From Limanda limanda (Eukaryota; Chordata; Actinopteri; Pleuronectiformes; Pleuronectidae), in assembly GCF_963576545.1 (NCBI RefSeq), contig NC_083639.1, positions 23,220,118 through 23,284,117 on the forward strand: DNA of 64,000 bases, given 5' to 3'. The translations under genes were made by a program, and so were the position numbers. Below the pieces are notes generated by a model. It was not told the origin of the DNA. It made no database searches and saw only the letters and a list, made by a program, of their open reading frames with translations. Each line of letters begins with the position of its first letter. The first letter of the stretch is position 1. This document shows positions 1 to 7,585 of the stretch, piece by piece.

Positions 1-110
1 CTTACATTGAGCCTTTACCCTATTGGTGACTTCAGTCCAGTTTTGAATCTCTCTTCTGAAATCTCAAAGGACTCCTTGTACCAAATTCTTATGAATCCGA
101 TTTGGCTCTT

Positions 111-130
111 CTCATAAAAATACTTATGAG
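111..130 (+). other. 7-bp inverted repeat upstream of Val-AAC
   Basis: CTCATAA and TTATGAG flank the loop AAATAC, 57 nt before the gene. It lies just after the block that aligns between the upstream regions of the three genes. Function unknown. Confidence 0.7.
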
Positions 131-194
131 ACTCGGTGGTTATGGTGTATTTTCCAGTGTCAGGCCAAAGGGGATCATGCTACGTCTGTTTCTG

Positions 195-205
195 TAGTGT
201 AGTGG
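195..205 (+). promoter_or_regulatory. Pol III A box of Val-AAC
   Basis: TAGTGTAGTGG, tRNA bases 8-19, matches the TRGYNNARNNG consensus. The same sequence is the A box of Val-CAC (781-791). It is changed at T8 in three Val-CAC copies and at A14 in one Val-AAC copy. Confidence 0.9.
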
Positions 206-238
206 TTATCACGTTCGCTTAACACGCGAAAGGTCCCC

Positions 239-249
239 AGCTCGAAACT
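239..249 (+). promoter_or_regulatory. Degenerate Pol III B box of Val-AAC
   Basis: AGCTCGAAACT, bases 52-62, against consensus GGTTCGANNCC. The 52-62 change is a compensated pair, but C54 departs from the core GWTCRANNC motif contacted by TFIIIC. All Val genes in the window share it. Confidence 0.85.
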
Positions 250-279
250 GGGCAGAAACAACTTCCTATGTCTCAGCTA

Positions 280-283
280 TTTT
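280..283 (+). terminator. Pol III terminator of Val-AAC (TTTT)
   Basis: A minimal four-T run 20 nt past the gene. It is present at this offset in alpha and gamma units and is changed to TTTG in the 11 beta units. The next run of four T in the unit is TTTT in the ATTTTG context near offset 373-376, over 110 nt downstream. Confidence 0.75.
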
Positions 284-725
284 CCAACACAGTGAGGTCA
301 GAATGTTCTGGCAGAAAATGTATGTGACTCATAGCATCTCCATTCGCCATTGCTGTCATCCACATTGAGTGTGATTTTGCAGATGCGGCGTCGAATTTGA
401 GAAACTCTAGGAATGGCAAACTTTCCGTTATCTCTCAGTCTGTCACTTCTTAGTCTGTCACCCTCAAGCTCAAGCCAAGGTCATGCAAGGCTCATCCCAG
501 GGGTTTGAAAGCAGACACCAGCAAAGAGAGGAACCTCCCAAATGGAAGCAGCATTAGAGATTCTGAACTGCTTGTTGAACAGAAGACAGAGGTATGTTAT
601 GTCGCTTGTTTCTTCTCTTTGTGAGAGATTTGGGACAGTAAGCTATACTTCAGTTTTCACAAAGAGCTCAATGTAACAAATTCCTAACATTCGGATGTGG
701 CTACTCTAACGAGAAAAACAAATTG

Positions 726-747
726 GACCCACACGTATTTGTGGGTC
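726..747 (+). other. Perfect 8-bp hairpin upstream of Val-CAC
   Basis: GACCCACA and TGTGGGTC are exact reverse complements around the 6-nt loop CGTATT. The hairpin ends 26 nt before the gene. I saw no unit with a change in it. Function unknown: it could be a DNA-binding dyad or only a cruciform-prone spacer. Confidence 0.8.
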
Positions 748-773
748 AAGCAGAGGTGCTTGGTGACATGTCA

Positions 774-846
774 GTTTCTGTAGTGTAGTGGTTATCACGT
801 TCGCTTCACACGCGAAAGGTCCCCAGCTCGAAACTGGGCAGAAACA
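774..846 (+). tRNA. tRNA-Val-CAC: tRNA-Val (CAC), copy 1 (reference copy)
   Basis: This 73-nt gene is identical to the Val-AAC gene at 188-260 except at base 34, where C replaces A; the loop TTCACAC gives anticodon CAC, which reads GUG. It has the same C54 and the same paired changes at 6-67 and 52-62. The A box is at 781-791 and the degenerate B box at 825-835. Base 45 is G here but T in 18 of the 38 copies. No run of four T follows until 966-970, 120 nt past the gene; only three-T runs occur before that, starting with TTT at 849-851. A 22-nt perfect hairpin lies at 726-747, just upstream. Confidence 0.97.
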
Positions 847-965
847 TCTTTGTGCGATGATGCTTTAGTCAAACTACTTGGGACCCAACTTCTGTGTCTC
901 CGTTTGATATACTGGGTTTCAGAGACTGTTGTTCCAAGGATCCATGAAGACAATAACACTTGATG

Positions 966-970
966 TTTTT
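966..970 (+). terminator. First T-run downstream of Val-CAC (TTTTT)
   Basis: Five T residues 120 nt beyond the Val-CAC 3' end, followed by a second run at 984-988. Nothing closer has four T except in unit 36. It is probably the fallback terminator if the closer TTT at 849-851 is not used. Confidence 0.5.
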
Positions 971-1209
971 CACAGTGAGAGTGTTTTTAAAGATGTGGTG
1001 GCAACATTGAGAAAAAATTGGGATGGCAAGGCTTATTTCAGGGGTTTTGAAAGGAGACACCAGCAAAGAGAAGAACCTTCCAGATGACTATTAAGGCCCA
1101 GTTGGGTTCAGTATTCATCCCAAATGCAGTATACTCTGAGCATATATGAAATCTTTGCAAATTCAGTGTACACAAAGTCGCCAATGTAAGTCCTCAGTCC
1201 TTTTCAAAA

Positions 1210-1223
1210 TCCAGTTTACTGGA
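1210..1223 (+). other. 6-bp inverted repeat upstream of Asp
   Basis: TCCAGT and ACTGGA flank TT. It lies inside the upstream block shared by the three genes. Units 6 and 19 carry C1212A, which breaks one pair, so it is not strictly required. Confidence 0.6.
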
Positions 1224-1307
1224 GTAGAAAGCCAGTTCACCAAAAGATTTCTCATCATCCCCCCAACAGAAAGAGTACAATGTATTAAAAGTCAGAACAG
1301 CGCCACC

Positions 1308-1314
1308 TTTTTTT
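1308..1314 (+). other. T7 tract between Val-CAC and Asp
   Basis: Seven T residues ending 29 nt before Asp, present in every complete unit. It would stop any Pol III transcript arriving from upstream, so it may shield Asp from read-through; this is inference. Confidence 0.5.
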
Positions 1315-1343
1315 AGAAATGGCCGAGTTTTGCAGTGAAGCAG

Positions 1344-1415
1344 TCCTCGTTAGTATAGTGGCAAGTATCTCCGCCTGTCACGCGGAAGACCGGGGTTCGA
1401 TTCCCCGACGAGGAG
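1344..1415 (+). tRNA. tRNA-Asp-GTC: tRNA-Asp (GTC), copy 1 (reference copy)
   Basis: This 72-nt intronless gene has acceptor stem TCCTCGT with ACGAGGA, discriminator G73 and no encoded CCA. The anticodon stem is TCCGC with GCGGA, and its loop CTGTCAC gives anticodon GTC, which reads GAU and GAC; G34 is commonly modified to a queuosine derivative in animals. The T arm is CGGGG, TTCGATT, CCCCG, with normal T54. Both internal promoter boxes match the consensus: A box at 1351-1361 and B box at 1394-1404, in contrast to the Val genes. A strong TTTT terminator is at 1426-1429, 11 nt past the gene. Against the remembered human gene, pairs 27-43 and 4-69 are T-A here. Confidence 0.97.
1394..1404 (+). 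promoter_or_regulatory. Consensus Pol III B box of Asp
   Basis: GGTTCGATTCC, a perfect match to the B box consensus. It is the only consensus B box in the unit. Confidence 0.92.
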
Positions 1416-1425
1416 TCCATCTTTG

Positions 1426-1429
1426 TTTT
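1426..1429 (+). terminator. Pol III terminator of Asp (TTTT)
   Basis: TTTGTTTTC begins 7 nt past the gene; the four-T run begins 11 nt past it. It is seen in all complete units. Confidence 0.85.
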
Positions 1430-1690
1430 CTACTCAATCTTCACAACAGGGCAAATCAGAAGTAATTCTCCAGTATGCAGCTCTCAAGGTTAGGCTTTAA
1501 TCCCATCCCCCGAAACAACTGCCTTCAACCATTAATGTAGTAACAGTGGTACCTGGATCACAACAACCACACACAACCTGCCTGCTCTCTTTGAGAATGG
1601 GTCACATATTGCCACCATCAGATTGAGTCTAAACTGATGTTATTTGCTGGTTGCTTGCATGTAAGGCGTGTACCTCAAAAGTGAATAAGC

Positions 1691-1696
1691 CACGTG
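1691..1696 (+). promoter_or_regulatory. E-box-like CACGTG
   Basis: A palindromic CACGTG, about 195 nt before the next Val-AAC gene, present at each unit junction I read. It is the canonical E-box core (USF, MYC/MAX), but a 6-bp match is weak evidence. Confidence 0.3.
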
Positions 1697-1890
1697 GTCA
1701 CAGCGTACATTGAGCCTTTACCCTATTGGTGACTTCAGTCCAGTTTTGAATCTCTCTTCTGAAATCTCAAAGGACTCCTTGTACCAAATTCTTATGAATC
1801 CGATTTGGCTCTTCTCATAAAAATACTTATGAGACTCGGTGGTTATGGTGTATTTTCCAGTGTCAGGCCAAAGGGGATCATGCTACGTCT

Positions 1891-1963
1891 GTTTCTGTAG
1901 TGTAGTGGTTATCACGTTCGCTTAACACGCGAAAGGTCCCCAGCTCGAAACTGGGCAGAAACA
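1891..1963 (+). tRNA. tRNA-Val-AAC: tRNA-Val (AAC), copy 2
   Basis: Same as copy 1 in the body. The downstream run is TTTG, so no T4 terminator lies within 100 nt. Confidence 0.95.
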
Positions 1964-2476
1964 ACTTCCTATGTCTCAGCTATTTGCCAACACAGTGAGG
2001 TCAGAATGTTCTGGCAGAAAATGTATGTGACTCATAGCATCTCCATTCGCCATTGCTGTCATCCACATTGAGTGTGATTTTGCAGATGCGGCGTCGAATT
2101 TGAGAAACTCTAGGAATGGCAAACTTTCCGTTATCTCTCAGTCTGTCACTGCTTTGTCTGTCACCCTCAAGCTCAAGCCAAGGTCATGCAAGGCTCATCC
2201 CAGGGGTTTGAAAGCAGACACCAGCAAAGAGAGGAACCTCCCAAATGGAAGCAGCATTAGAGATTCTGAACTGCTTGTTGAACAGAAGACAGAGGTATGT
2301 AATGGCGCTTGTTTCTTCTCTTTGTGAGAGATTTGGGACAGTAAGCTATACTTCAGTTTTCACAAAGAGCTCAATGTAACAAATTCCTAACATTCGGATG
2401 TGGCTACTCTAACGAGAAAAACAAATTGGACCCACACGTATTTGTGGGTCAAGCAGAGGTGCTTGGTGACATGTCA

Positions 2477-2549
2477 GTTTCTGTAGTGTAGTGGTTATCA
2501 CGTTCGCTTCACACGCGAAATGTCCCCAGCTCGAAACTGGGCAGAAACA
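2477..2549 (+). tRNA. tRNA-Val-CAC: tRNA-Val (CAC), copy 2
   Basis: G45T variant (base 2521) in the variable loop. Confidence 0.95.
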
Positions 2550-3046
2550 TCTTTGTGCGATGATGCTTTAGTCAAACTACTTGGGACCCAACTTCTGTGT
2601 CTCCGTTTGATATACTGGGTTTCAGAGACTGTTGTTCCAAGGATCCATGAAGACAATAACACTTGATGTTTTTCACAGTGAGAGTGTTTTTAAAGATGTG
2701 GTGGCAACATTGAGAAAAAATTGGGATGGCAAGGCTTATTCCAGGGGTTTTGAAAGGAGACACCAGCAAAGAGAAGAACCTCCCAGATGACTATTAAGGC
2801 CCAGTTGGGTTCAGTATTCATCCCAAATGCAGTATACTCTGAGCATATATGAAATCTTTGCAAATTCAGTGTACACAAAGTCGCCAATGTAAGTCCTCAG
2901 TCCTTTTCAAAATCCAGTTTACTGGAGTAGAAAGCCAGTTCACCAAAAGATTTCTCATCATCCCCCCAACAGAAAGAGTACAATGTATTAAAAGTCAGAA
3001 CAGCGCCACCTTTTTTTAGAAATGGCCGAGTTTTGCAGTGAAGCAG

Positions 3047-3118
3047 TCCTCGTTAGTATAGTGGCAAGTATCTCCGCCTGTCACGCGGAAGACCGGGGTT
3101 CGATTCCCTGACGAGGAG
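3047..3118 (+). tRNA. tRNA-Asp-GTC: tRNA-Asp (GTC), copy 2
   Basis: C64T at 3109 turns T-stem pair 50-64 from G-C into a G-T wobble; probably tolerated. Shared only with copy 15. Confidence 0.94.
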
Positions 3119-3593
3119 TCCATCTTTGTTTTCTACTCAATCTTCACAACAGGGCAAATCAGAAGTAATGCTCCAGTATGCAGCTCTCAAGGTTAGGGTT
3201 TAATCCCATCCACCGAAACAACTGCCTTCAACCATTAATGTAGTAACAGTGGTACCTGGATCACAACAACCACACACAACCTGCCTGCTCTCTTTGAGAA
3301 TGGGTCACATATTGCCACCATCAGATTGAGTCTAAACTGATGTTATTTGCTGGTTGCTTGCATGTAAGGCGTGTACCTCAAAAGTGAATAAGCCACGTGG
3401 TCACAGCGTACATTGAGCCTTTACCCTATTGGTGACTTCAGTCCAGTTTTGAATCTCTCTTCTGAAATCTCAAAGGACTCCTTGTACCAAATTCTTATGA
3501 ATCCGATTTGGCTCTTCTCATAAAAATACTTATGAGACTCGGTGGTTATGGTGTATTTTCCAGTGTCAGGCCAAAGGGGATCATGCTACGTCT

Positions 3594-3666
3594 GTTTCTG
3601 TAGTGTAGTGGTTATCACGTTCGCTTAACACGCGAAAGGTCCCCAGCTCGAAACTGGGCAGAAACA
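3594..3666 (+). tRNA. tRNA-Val-AAC: tRNA-Val (AAC), copy 3
   Basis: Same as copy 1; TTTT at 3686-3689. Confidence 0.95.
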
Positions 3667-4179
3667 ACTTCCTATGTCTCAACTATTTTCCAACACAGTG
3701 AGGTCAGAATGTTCTGGCAGCAAATGTATGTGACTCATAGCATCTCCATTCGCCATTGCTGTCATCCACATTGAGTGTGATTTTGCAGATGCGGCGTCGA
3801 ATTTGAGAAACTCTAGGAATGGCAAACTTTCCGTTATCTCTCAGTCTGTCACTGCTTTGTCTGTCACCCTCAAGCTCAAGCCAAGGTCATGCAAGGCTCA
3901 TCCCAGGGGTTTGAAAGCAGACACCAGCAAAGAGAGGAACCTCCCAAATGGAAGCAGCATTAGAGATTCTGAACTGCTTGTTAAACAGAAGACAGAGGTA
4001 TGTAATGGCGCTTGTTTCTTCTCTTTGTGAGAGATTTGGGACAGTAAGCTATACTTCAGTTTTCACAAAGAGCTCAATGTAACAAATTCCTAACATTCGG
4101 ATGTGGCTACTCTAACGAGAAAAACAAATTGGACCCACACGTATTTGTGGGTCAAGCAGAGGTGCTTGGTGACATGTCA

Positions 4180-4252
4180 GTTTCTGTAGTGTAGTGGTTA
4201 TCACGTTCGCTTCACACGCGAAATGTCCCCAGCTCGAAACTGGGCAGAAACA
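4180..4252 (+). tRNA. tRNA-Val-CAC: tRNA-Val (CAC), copy 3
   Basis: G45T variant. Confidence 0.95.
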
Positions 4253-4749
4253 TCTTTGTGCGATGATGCTTTAGTCAAACTACTTGGGACCCAACTTCTG
4301 TGTCTCCGTTTGATATACTGGGTTTCAGAGACTGTTGTTCCAAGGATCCATGAAGACAATAACACTTGATGTTTTTCACAGTGAGAGTGTTTTTAAAGAT
4401 GTGGTGGCAACATTGAGAAAAAATTGGGATGGCAAGGCTTATTCCAGGGGTTTTGAAAGGAGACACCAGCAAAGAGAAGAACCTCCCAGATGACTATTAA
4501 GGCCCAGTTGGGTTCAGTATTCATCCCAAATGCAGTATACTCTGAGCATATATGAAATCTTTGCAAATTCAGTGTACACAAAGTCGCCAATGTAAGTCCT
4601 CAGTCCTTTTCAAAATCCAGTTTACTGGAGTAGAAAGCCAGTTCACCAAAAGATTTCTCATCATCCCCCCAACAGAAAGAGTACAATGTATTAAAAGTCA
4701 GAACAGCGCCACCTTTTTTTAGAAATGGCCGAGTTTTGCAGTGAAGCAG

Positions 4750-4821
4750 TCCTCGTTAGTATAGTGGCAAGTATCTCCGCCTGTCACGCGGAAGACCGGG
4801 GTTCGATTCCCCGACGAGGAG
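4750..4821 (+). tRNA. tRNA-Asp-GTC: tRNA-Asp (GTC), copy 3
   Basis: Same as copy 1. Confidence 0.95.
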
Positions 4822-5296
4822 TCCATCTTTGTTTTCTACTCAATCTTCACAACAGGGCAAATCAGAAGTAATGCTCCAGTATGCAGCTCTCAAGGTTAGG
4901 CTTTAATCCCATCCCCCGAAACAACTGCCTTCAACCATTAATGTAGTAACAGTGGTACCTGGATCACAACAACCACACACAACCTGCCTGCTCCCTTTGA
5001 GAATGGGTCACATATTGCCACCATCAGATTGAGTCTAAACTGATGTTATTTGCTGGTTGCTTGCATGTAAGGCGTGTACCTCAAAAGTGAATAAGCCACG
5101 TGGTCACAGCTTACATTGAGCCTTTACCCTATTGGTGACTTCAGTCCAGTTTTGAATCTCTCTTCTGAAATCTCAAAGGACTCCTTGTACCAAATTCTTA
5201 TGAATCCGATTTGGCTCTTCTCATAAAAATACTTATGAGACTCGGTGGTTATGGTGTATTTTCCAGTGTCAGGCCAAAGGGGATCATGCTACGTCT

Positions 5297-5369
5297 GTTT
5301 CTGTAGTGTAGTGGTTATCACGTTCGCTTAACACGCGAAAGGTCCCCAGCTCGAAACTGGGCAGAAACA
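5297..5369 (+). tRNA. tRNA-Val-AAC: tRNA-Val (AAC), copy 4
   Basis: Same as copy 1; TTTT at 5389-5392. Confidence 0.95.
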
Positions 5370-5882
5370 ACTTCCTATGTCTCAGCTATTTTCCAACACA
5401 GTGAGGTCAGAATGTTCTGGCAGAAAATGTATGTGACTCATAGCATCTCCATTCGCCATTGCTGTCATCCACATTGAGTGTGATTTTGCAGATGCGGCGT
5501 CGAATTTGAGAAACTCTAGGAATGGCAAACTTTCCGTTATCTCTCAGTCTGTCACTTCTTAGTCTGTCACCCTCAAGCTCAAGCCAAGGTCATGCAAGGC
5601 TCATCCCAGGGGTTTGAAAGCAGACACCAGCAAAGAGAGGAACCTCCCAAATGGAAGCAGCATTAGAGATTCTGAACTGCTTGTTGAACAGAAGACAGAG
5701 GTATGTTATGTCGCTTGTTTCTTCTCTTTGTGAGAGATTTGGGACAGTAAGCTATACTTCAGTTTTCACAAAGAGCTCAATGTAACAAATTCCTAACATT
5801 CGGATGTGGCTACTCTAACGAGAAAAACAAATTGGACCCACACGTATTTGTGGGTCAAGCAGAGGTGCTTGGTGACATGTCA

Positions 5883-5955
5883 GTTTCTGTAGTGTAGTGG
5901 TTATCACGTTCGCTTCACACGCGAAAGGTCCCCAGCTCGAAACTGGGCAGAAACA
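5883..5955 (+). tRNA. tRNA-Val-CAC: tRNA-Val (CAC), copy 4
   Basis: G45 form, same as copy 1. Confidence 0.95.
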
Positions 5956-6452
5956 TCTTTGTGCGATGATGCTTTAGTCAAACTACTTGGGACCCAACTT
6001 CTGTGTCTCCGTTTGATATACTGGGTTTCAGAGACTGTTGTTCCAAGGATCCATGAAGACAATAACACTTGATGTTTTTCACAGTGAGAGTGTTTTTAAA
6101 GATGTGGTGGCAACATTGAGAAAAAATTGGGATGGCAAGGCTTATTCCAGGGGTTTTGAAAGGAGACACCAGCAAAGAGAAGAACCTCCCAGATGACTAT
6201 TAAGGCCCAGTTGGGTTCAGTATTCATCCCAAATGCAGTATACTCTGAGCATATATGAAATCTTTGCAAATTCAGTGTACACAAAGTCGCCAATGTAAGT
6301 CCTCAGTCCTTTTCAAAATCCAGTTTACTGGAGTAGAAAGCCAGTTCACCAAAAGATTTCTCATCATCCCCCCAACAGAAAGAGTACAATGTATTAAAAG
6401 TCAGAACAGCGCCACCTTTTTTTAGAAATGGCCGAGTTTTGCAGTGAAGCAG

Positions 6453-6524
6453 TCCTCGTTAGTATAGTGGCAAGTATCTCCGCCTGTCACGCGGAAGACC
6501 GGGGTTCGATTCCCCGACGAGGAG
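6453..6524 (+). tRNA. tRNA-Asp-GTC: tRNA-Asp (GTC), copy 4
   Basis: Same as copy 1. Confidence 0.95.
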
Positions 6525-6999
6525 TCCATCTTTGTTTTCTACTCAATCTTCACAACAGGGCAAATCAGAAGTAATGCTCCAGTATGCAGCTCTCAAGGTT
6601 AGGCTTTAATCCCATCCCCCGAAACAACTGCCTTCAACCATTAATGTAGTAACAGTGGTACCTGGATCACAACAACCACACACAACCTGCCTGCTCTCTT
6701 TGAGAATGGGTCACATATTGCCACCATCAGATTGAGTCTAAACTGATGTTATTTGCTGGTTGCTTGCATGTAAGGCGTGTACCTCAAAAGTGAATAAGCC
6801 ACGTGGTCACAGCGTACATTGAGCCTTTACCCTATTGGTGACTTCAGTCCAGTTTTGAATCTCTCTTCTGAAATCTCAAAGGACTCCTTGTACCAAATTC
6901 TTATGAATCCGATTTGGCTCTTCTCATAAAAATACTTATGAGACTCGGTGGTTATGGTGTATTTTCCAGTGTCAGGCCAAAGGGGATCATGCTACGTCT

Positions 7000-7072
7000 G
7001 TTTCTGTAGTGTAGTGGTTATCACGTTCGCTTAACACGCGAAAGGTCCCCAGCTCGAAACTGGGCAGAAACA
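7000..7072 (+). tRNA. tRNA-Val-AAC: tRNA-Val (AAC), copy 5
   Basis: Body same as copy 1; terminator lost (TTTG). Confidence 0.95.
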
Positions 7073-7585
7073 ACTTCCTATGTCTCAGCTATTTGCCAAC
7101 ACAGTGAGGTCAGAATGTTCTGGCAGAAAATGTATGTGACTCATAGCATCTCCATTCGCCATTGCTGTCATCCACATTGAGTGTGATTTTGCAGATGCGG
7201 CGTCGAATTTGAGAAACTCTAGGAATGGCAAACTTTCCGTTATCTCTCAGTCTGTCACTGCTTTGTCTGTCACCCTCAAGCTCAAGCCAAGGTCATGCAA
7301 GGCTCATCCCAGGGGTTTGAAAGCAGACACCAGCAAAGAGAGGAACCTCCCAAATGGAAGCAGCATTAGAGATTCTGAACTGCTTGTTGAACAGAAGACA
7401 GAGGTATGTTATGTCGCTTGTTTCTTCTCTTTGTGAGAGATTTGGGACAGTAAGCTATACTTCAGTTTTCACAAAGAGCTCAATGTAACAAATTCCTAAC
7501 ATTCGGATGTGGCTACTCTAACGAGAAAAACAAATTGGACCCACACGTATTTGTGGGTCAAGCAGAGGTGCTTGGTGACATGTCA

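Larger units (their letters stand above)
188..260 (+). tRNA. tRNA-Val-AAC: tRNA-Val (AAC), copy 1 (reference copy)
   Basis: This 73-nt intronless gene folds as a full cloverleaf. The acceptor stem is GTTTCTG with CAGAAAC, followed by discriminator A73; CCA is not encoded. The anticodon stem is TTCGC with GCGAA, and its loop is TTAACAC, giving anticodon AAC. The T stem is CCCAG with CTGGG. A34 is normally deaminated to inosine by ADAT2/3 in eukaryotes, so the tRNA should read GUU, GUC and GUA. The A box (195-205) fits the consensus. The B box (239-249) departs from it at A52, C54 and T62. Compared with the human gene as I remember it, pairs 6-67 (C-G to T-A) and 52-62 (G-C to A-T) have both changed together, which argues for a maintained structure. 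C54 in place of T54 is odd. A TTTT terminator lies at 280-283. Confidence 0.97.
261..773 (+). repeat. Spacer A, Val-AAC to Val-CAC (module 1)
   Basis: No gene. It holds the Val-AAC terminator, the polymorphic site at 446-453, and a block (about 484-545) that clearly aligns with spacer B (about 1023-1086): both contain GACACCAGCAAAGAGA and AACCT(C/T)CCA. A second block at 661-718 aligns with spacer C at 66-120. These are remnants of duplication of a one-tRNA module. Short open frames here are broken by TAG at 451-453 in units 1, 4, 14 and 17. Confidence 0.8.
847..1343 (+). repeat. Spacer B, Val-CAC to Asp (module 2)
   Basis: No gene. The first 119 nt lack TTTT. T-runs are at 966-970, 984-988 and 1308-1314. 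The stretch at about 957-1086 aligns with spacer A, and the stretch from 1174 aligns with the upstream blocks of both Val genes. Overlapping minus-strand open frames of 65 codons are not credible genes. Confidence 0.8.
1..1703 (+). repeat. Unit 1, alpha
   Basis: T2; T448 and A452 create a TAG at 451-453; private pair with unit 14 at T1038, T1079 and T1467. Reference for offsets. Confidence 0.97.
1416..1890 (+). repeat. Spacer C, Asp to next Val-AAC (module 3)
   Basis: No gene. It holds the Asp terminator, the E-box-like site, the 7-bp inverted repeat and the upstream block equivalent to that of Val-CAC. Its first half shows no clear similarity to spacers A and B by eye, so it is the most diverged module. 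Confidence 0.7.
1704..3406 (+). repeat. Unit 2, beta
   Basis: T283G removes the Val-AAC terminator. T598A and T602G; Val-CAC T45; Asp C64T; C1495G and C1509A. Confidence 0.97.
3407..5109 (+). repeat. Unit 3, gamma
   Basis: G276A, A315C, G577A, T598A, T602G, Val-CAC T45, T1588C. Twin of unit 16. Confidence 0.97.
5110..6812 (+). repeat. Unit 4, alpha
   Basis: T2; TAG at 451-453. Twin of unit 17. Confidence 0.97.

Noticed and set aside
188..260. Bacterial, phage or organellar tRNA cluster
   Set aside because: No encoded CCA, anticodon AAC for valine, Pol III boxes and T-run terminators all point to nuclear eukaryotic genes.
590..600. GAG-GTATGT resembling a 5' splice site in spacer A
   Set aside because: A match to a short consensus with no exon or partner acceptor around it.
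869..1066. 65-codon minus-strand frames in spacer B (two overlapping, offsets 869-1066 and 987-1184)
   Set aside because: They overlap each other in different frames, have no recognisable domain, and one is lost in units 1 and 14. Cysteine- and proline-rich chance frames.
1141..1150. CATATATGAA as a TATA element for Asp
   Set aside because: It lies about 195 nt before the gene, too far for a Pol III start-site element.
2100..2327. 75-codon + strand open frame repeated in most units (offset 397-624)
   Set aside because: It starts with TTG, lies in spacer A, shows no recognisable domain, and is broken by TAG in units 1, 4, 14 and 17. Its repetition only reflects the repetition of the unit.
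3109..3109. Asp C64T as a pseudogene mark (units 2 and 15)
   Set aside because: It only changes a G-C pair into a G-T wobble in the T stem, which is common in working tRNAs.
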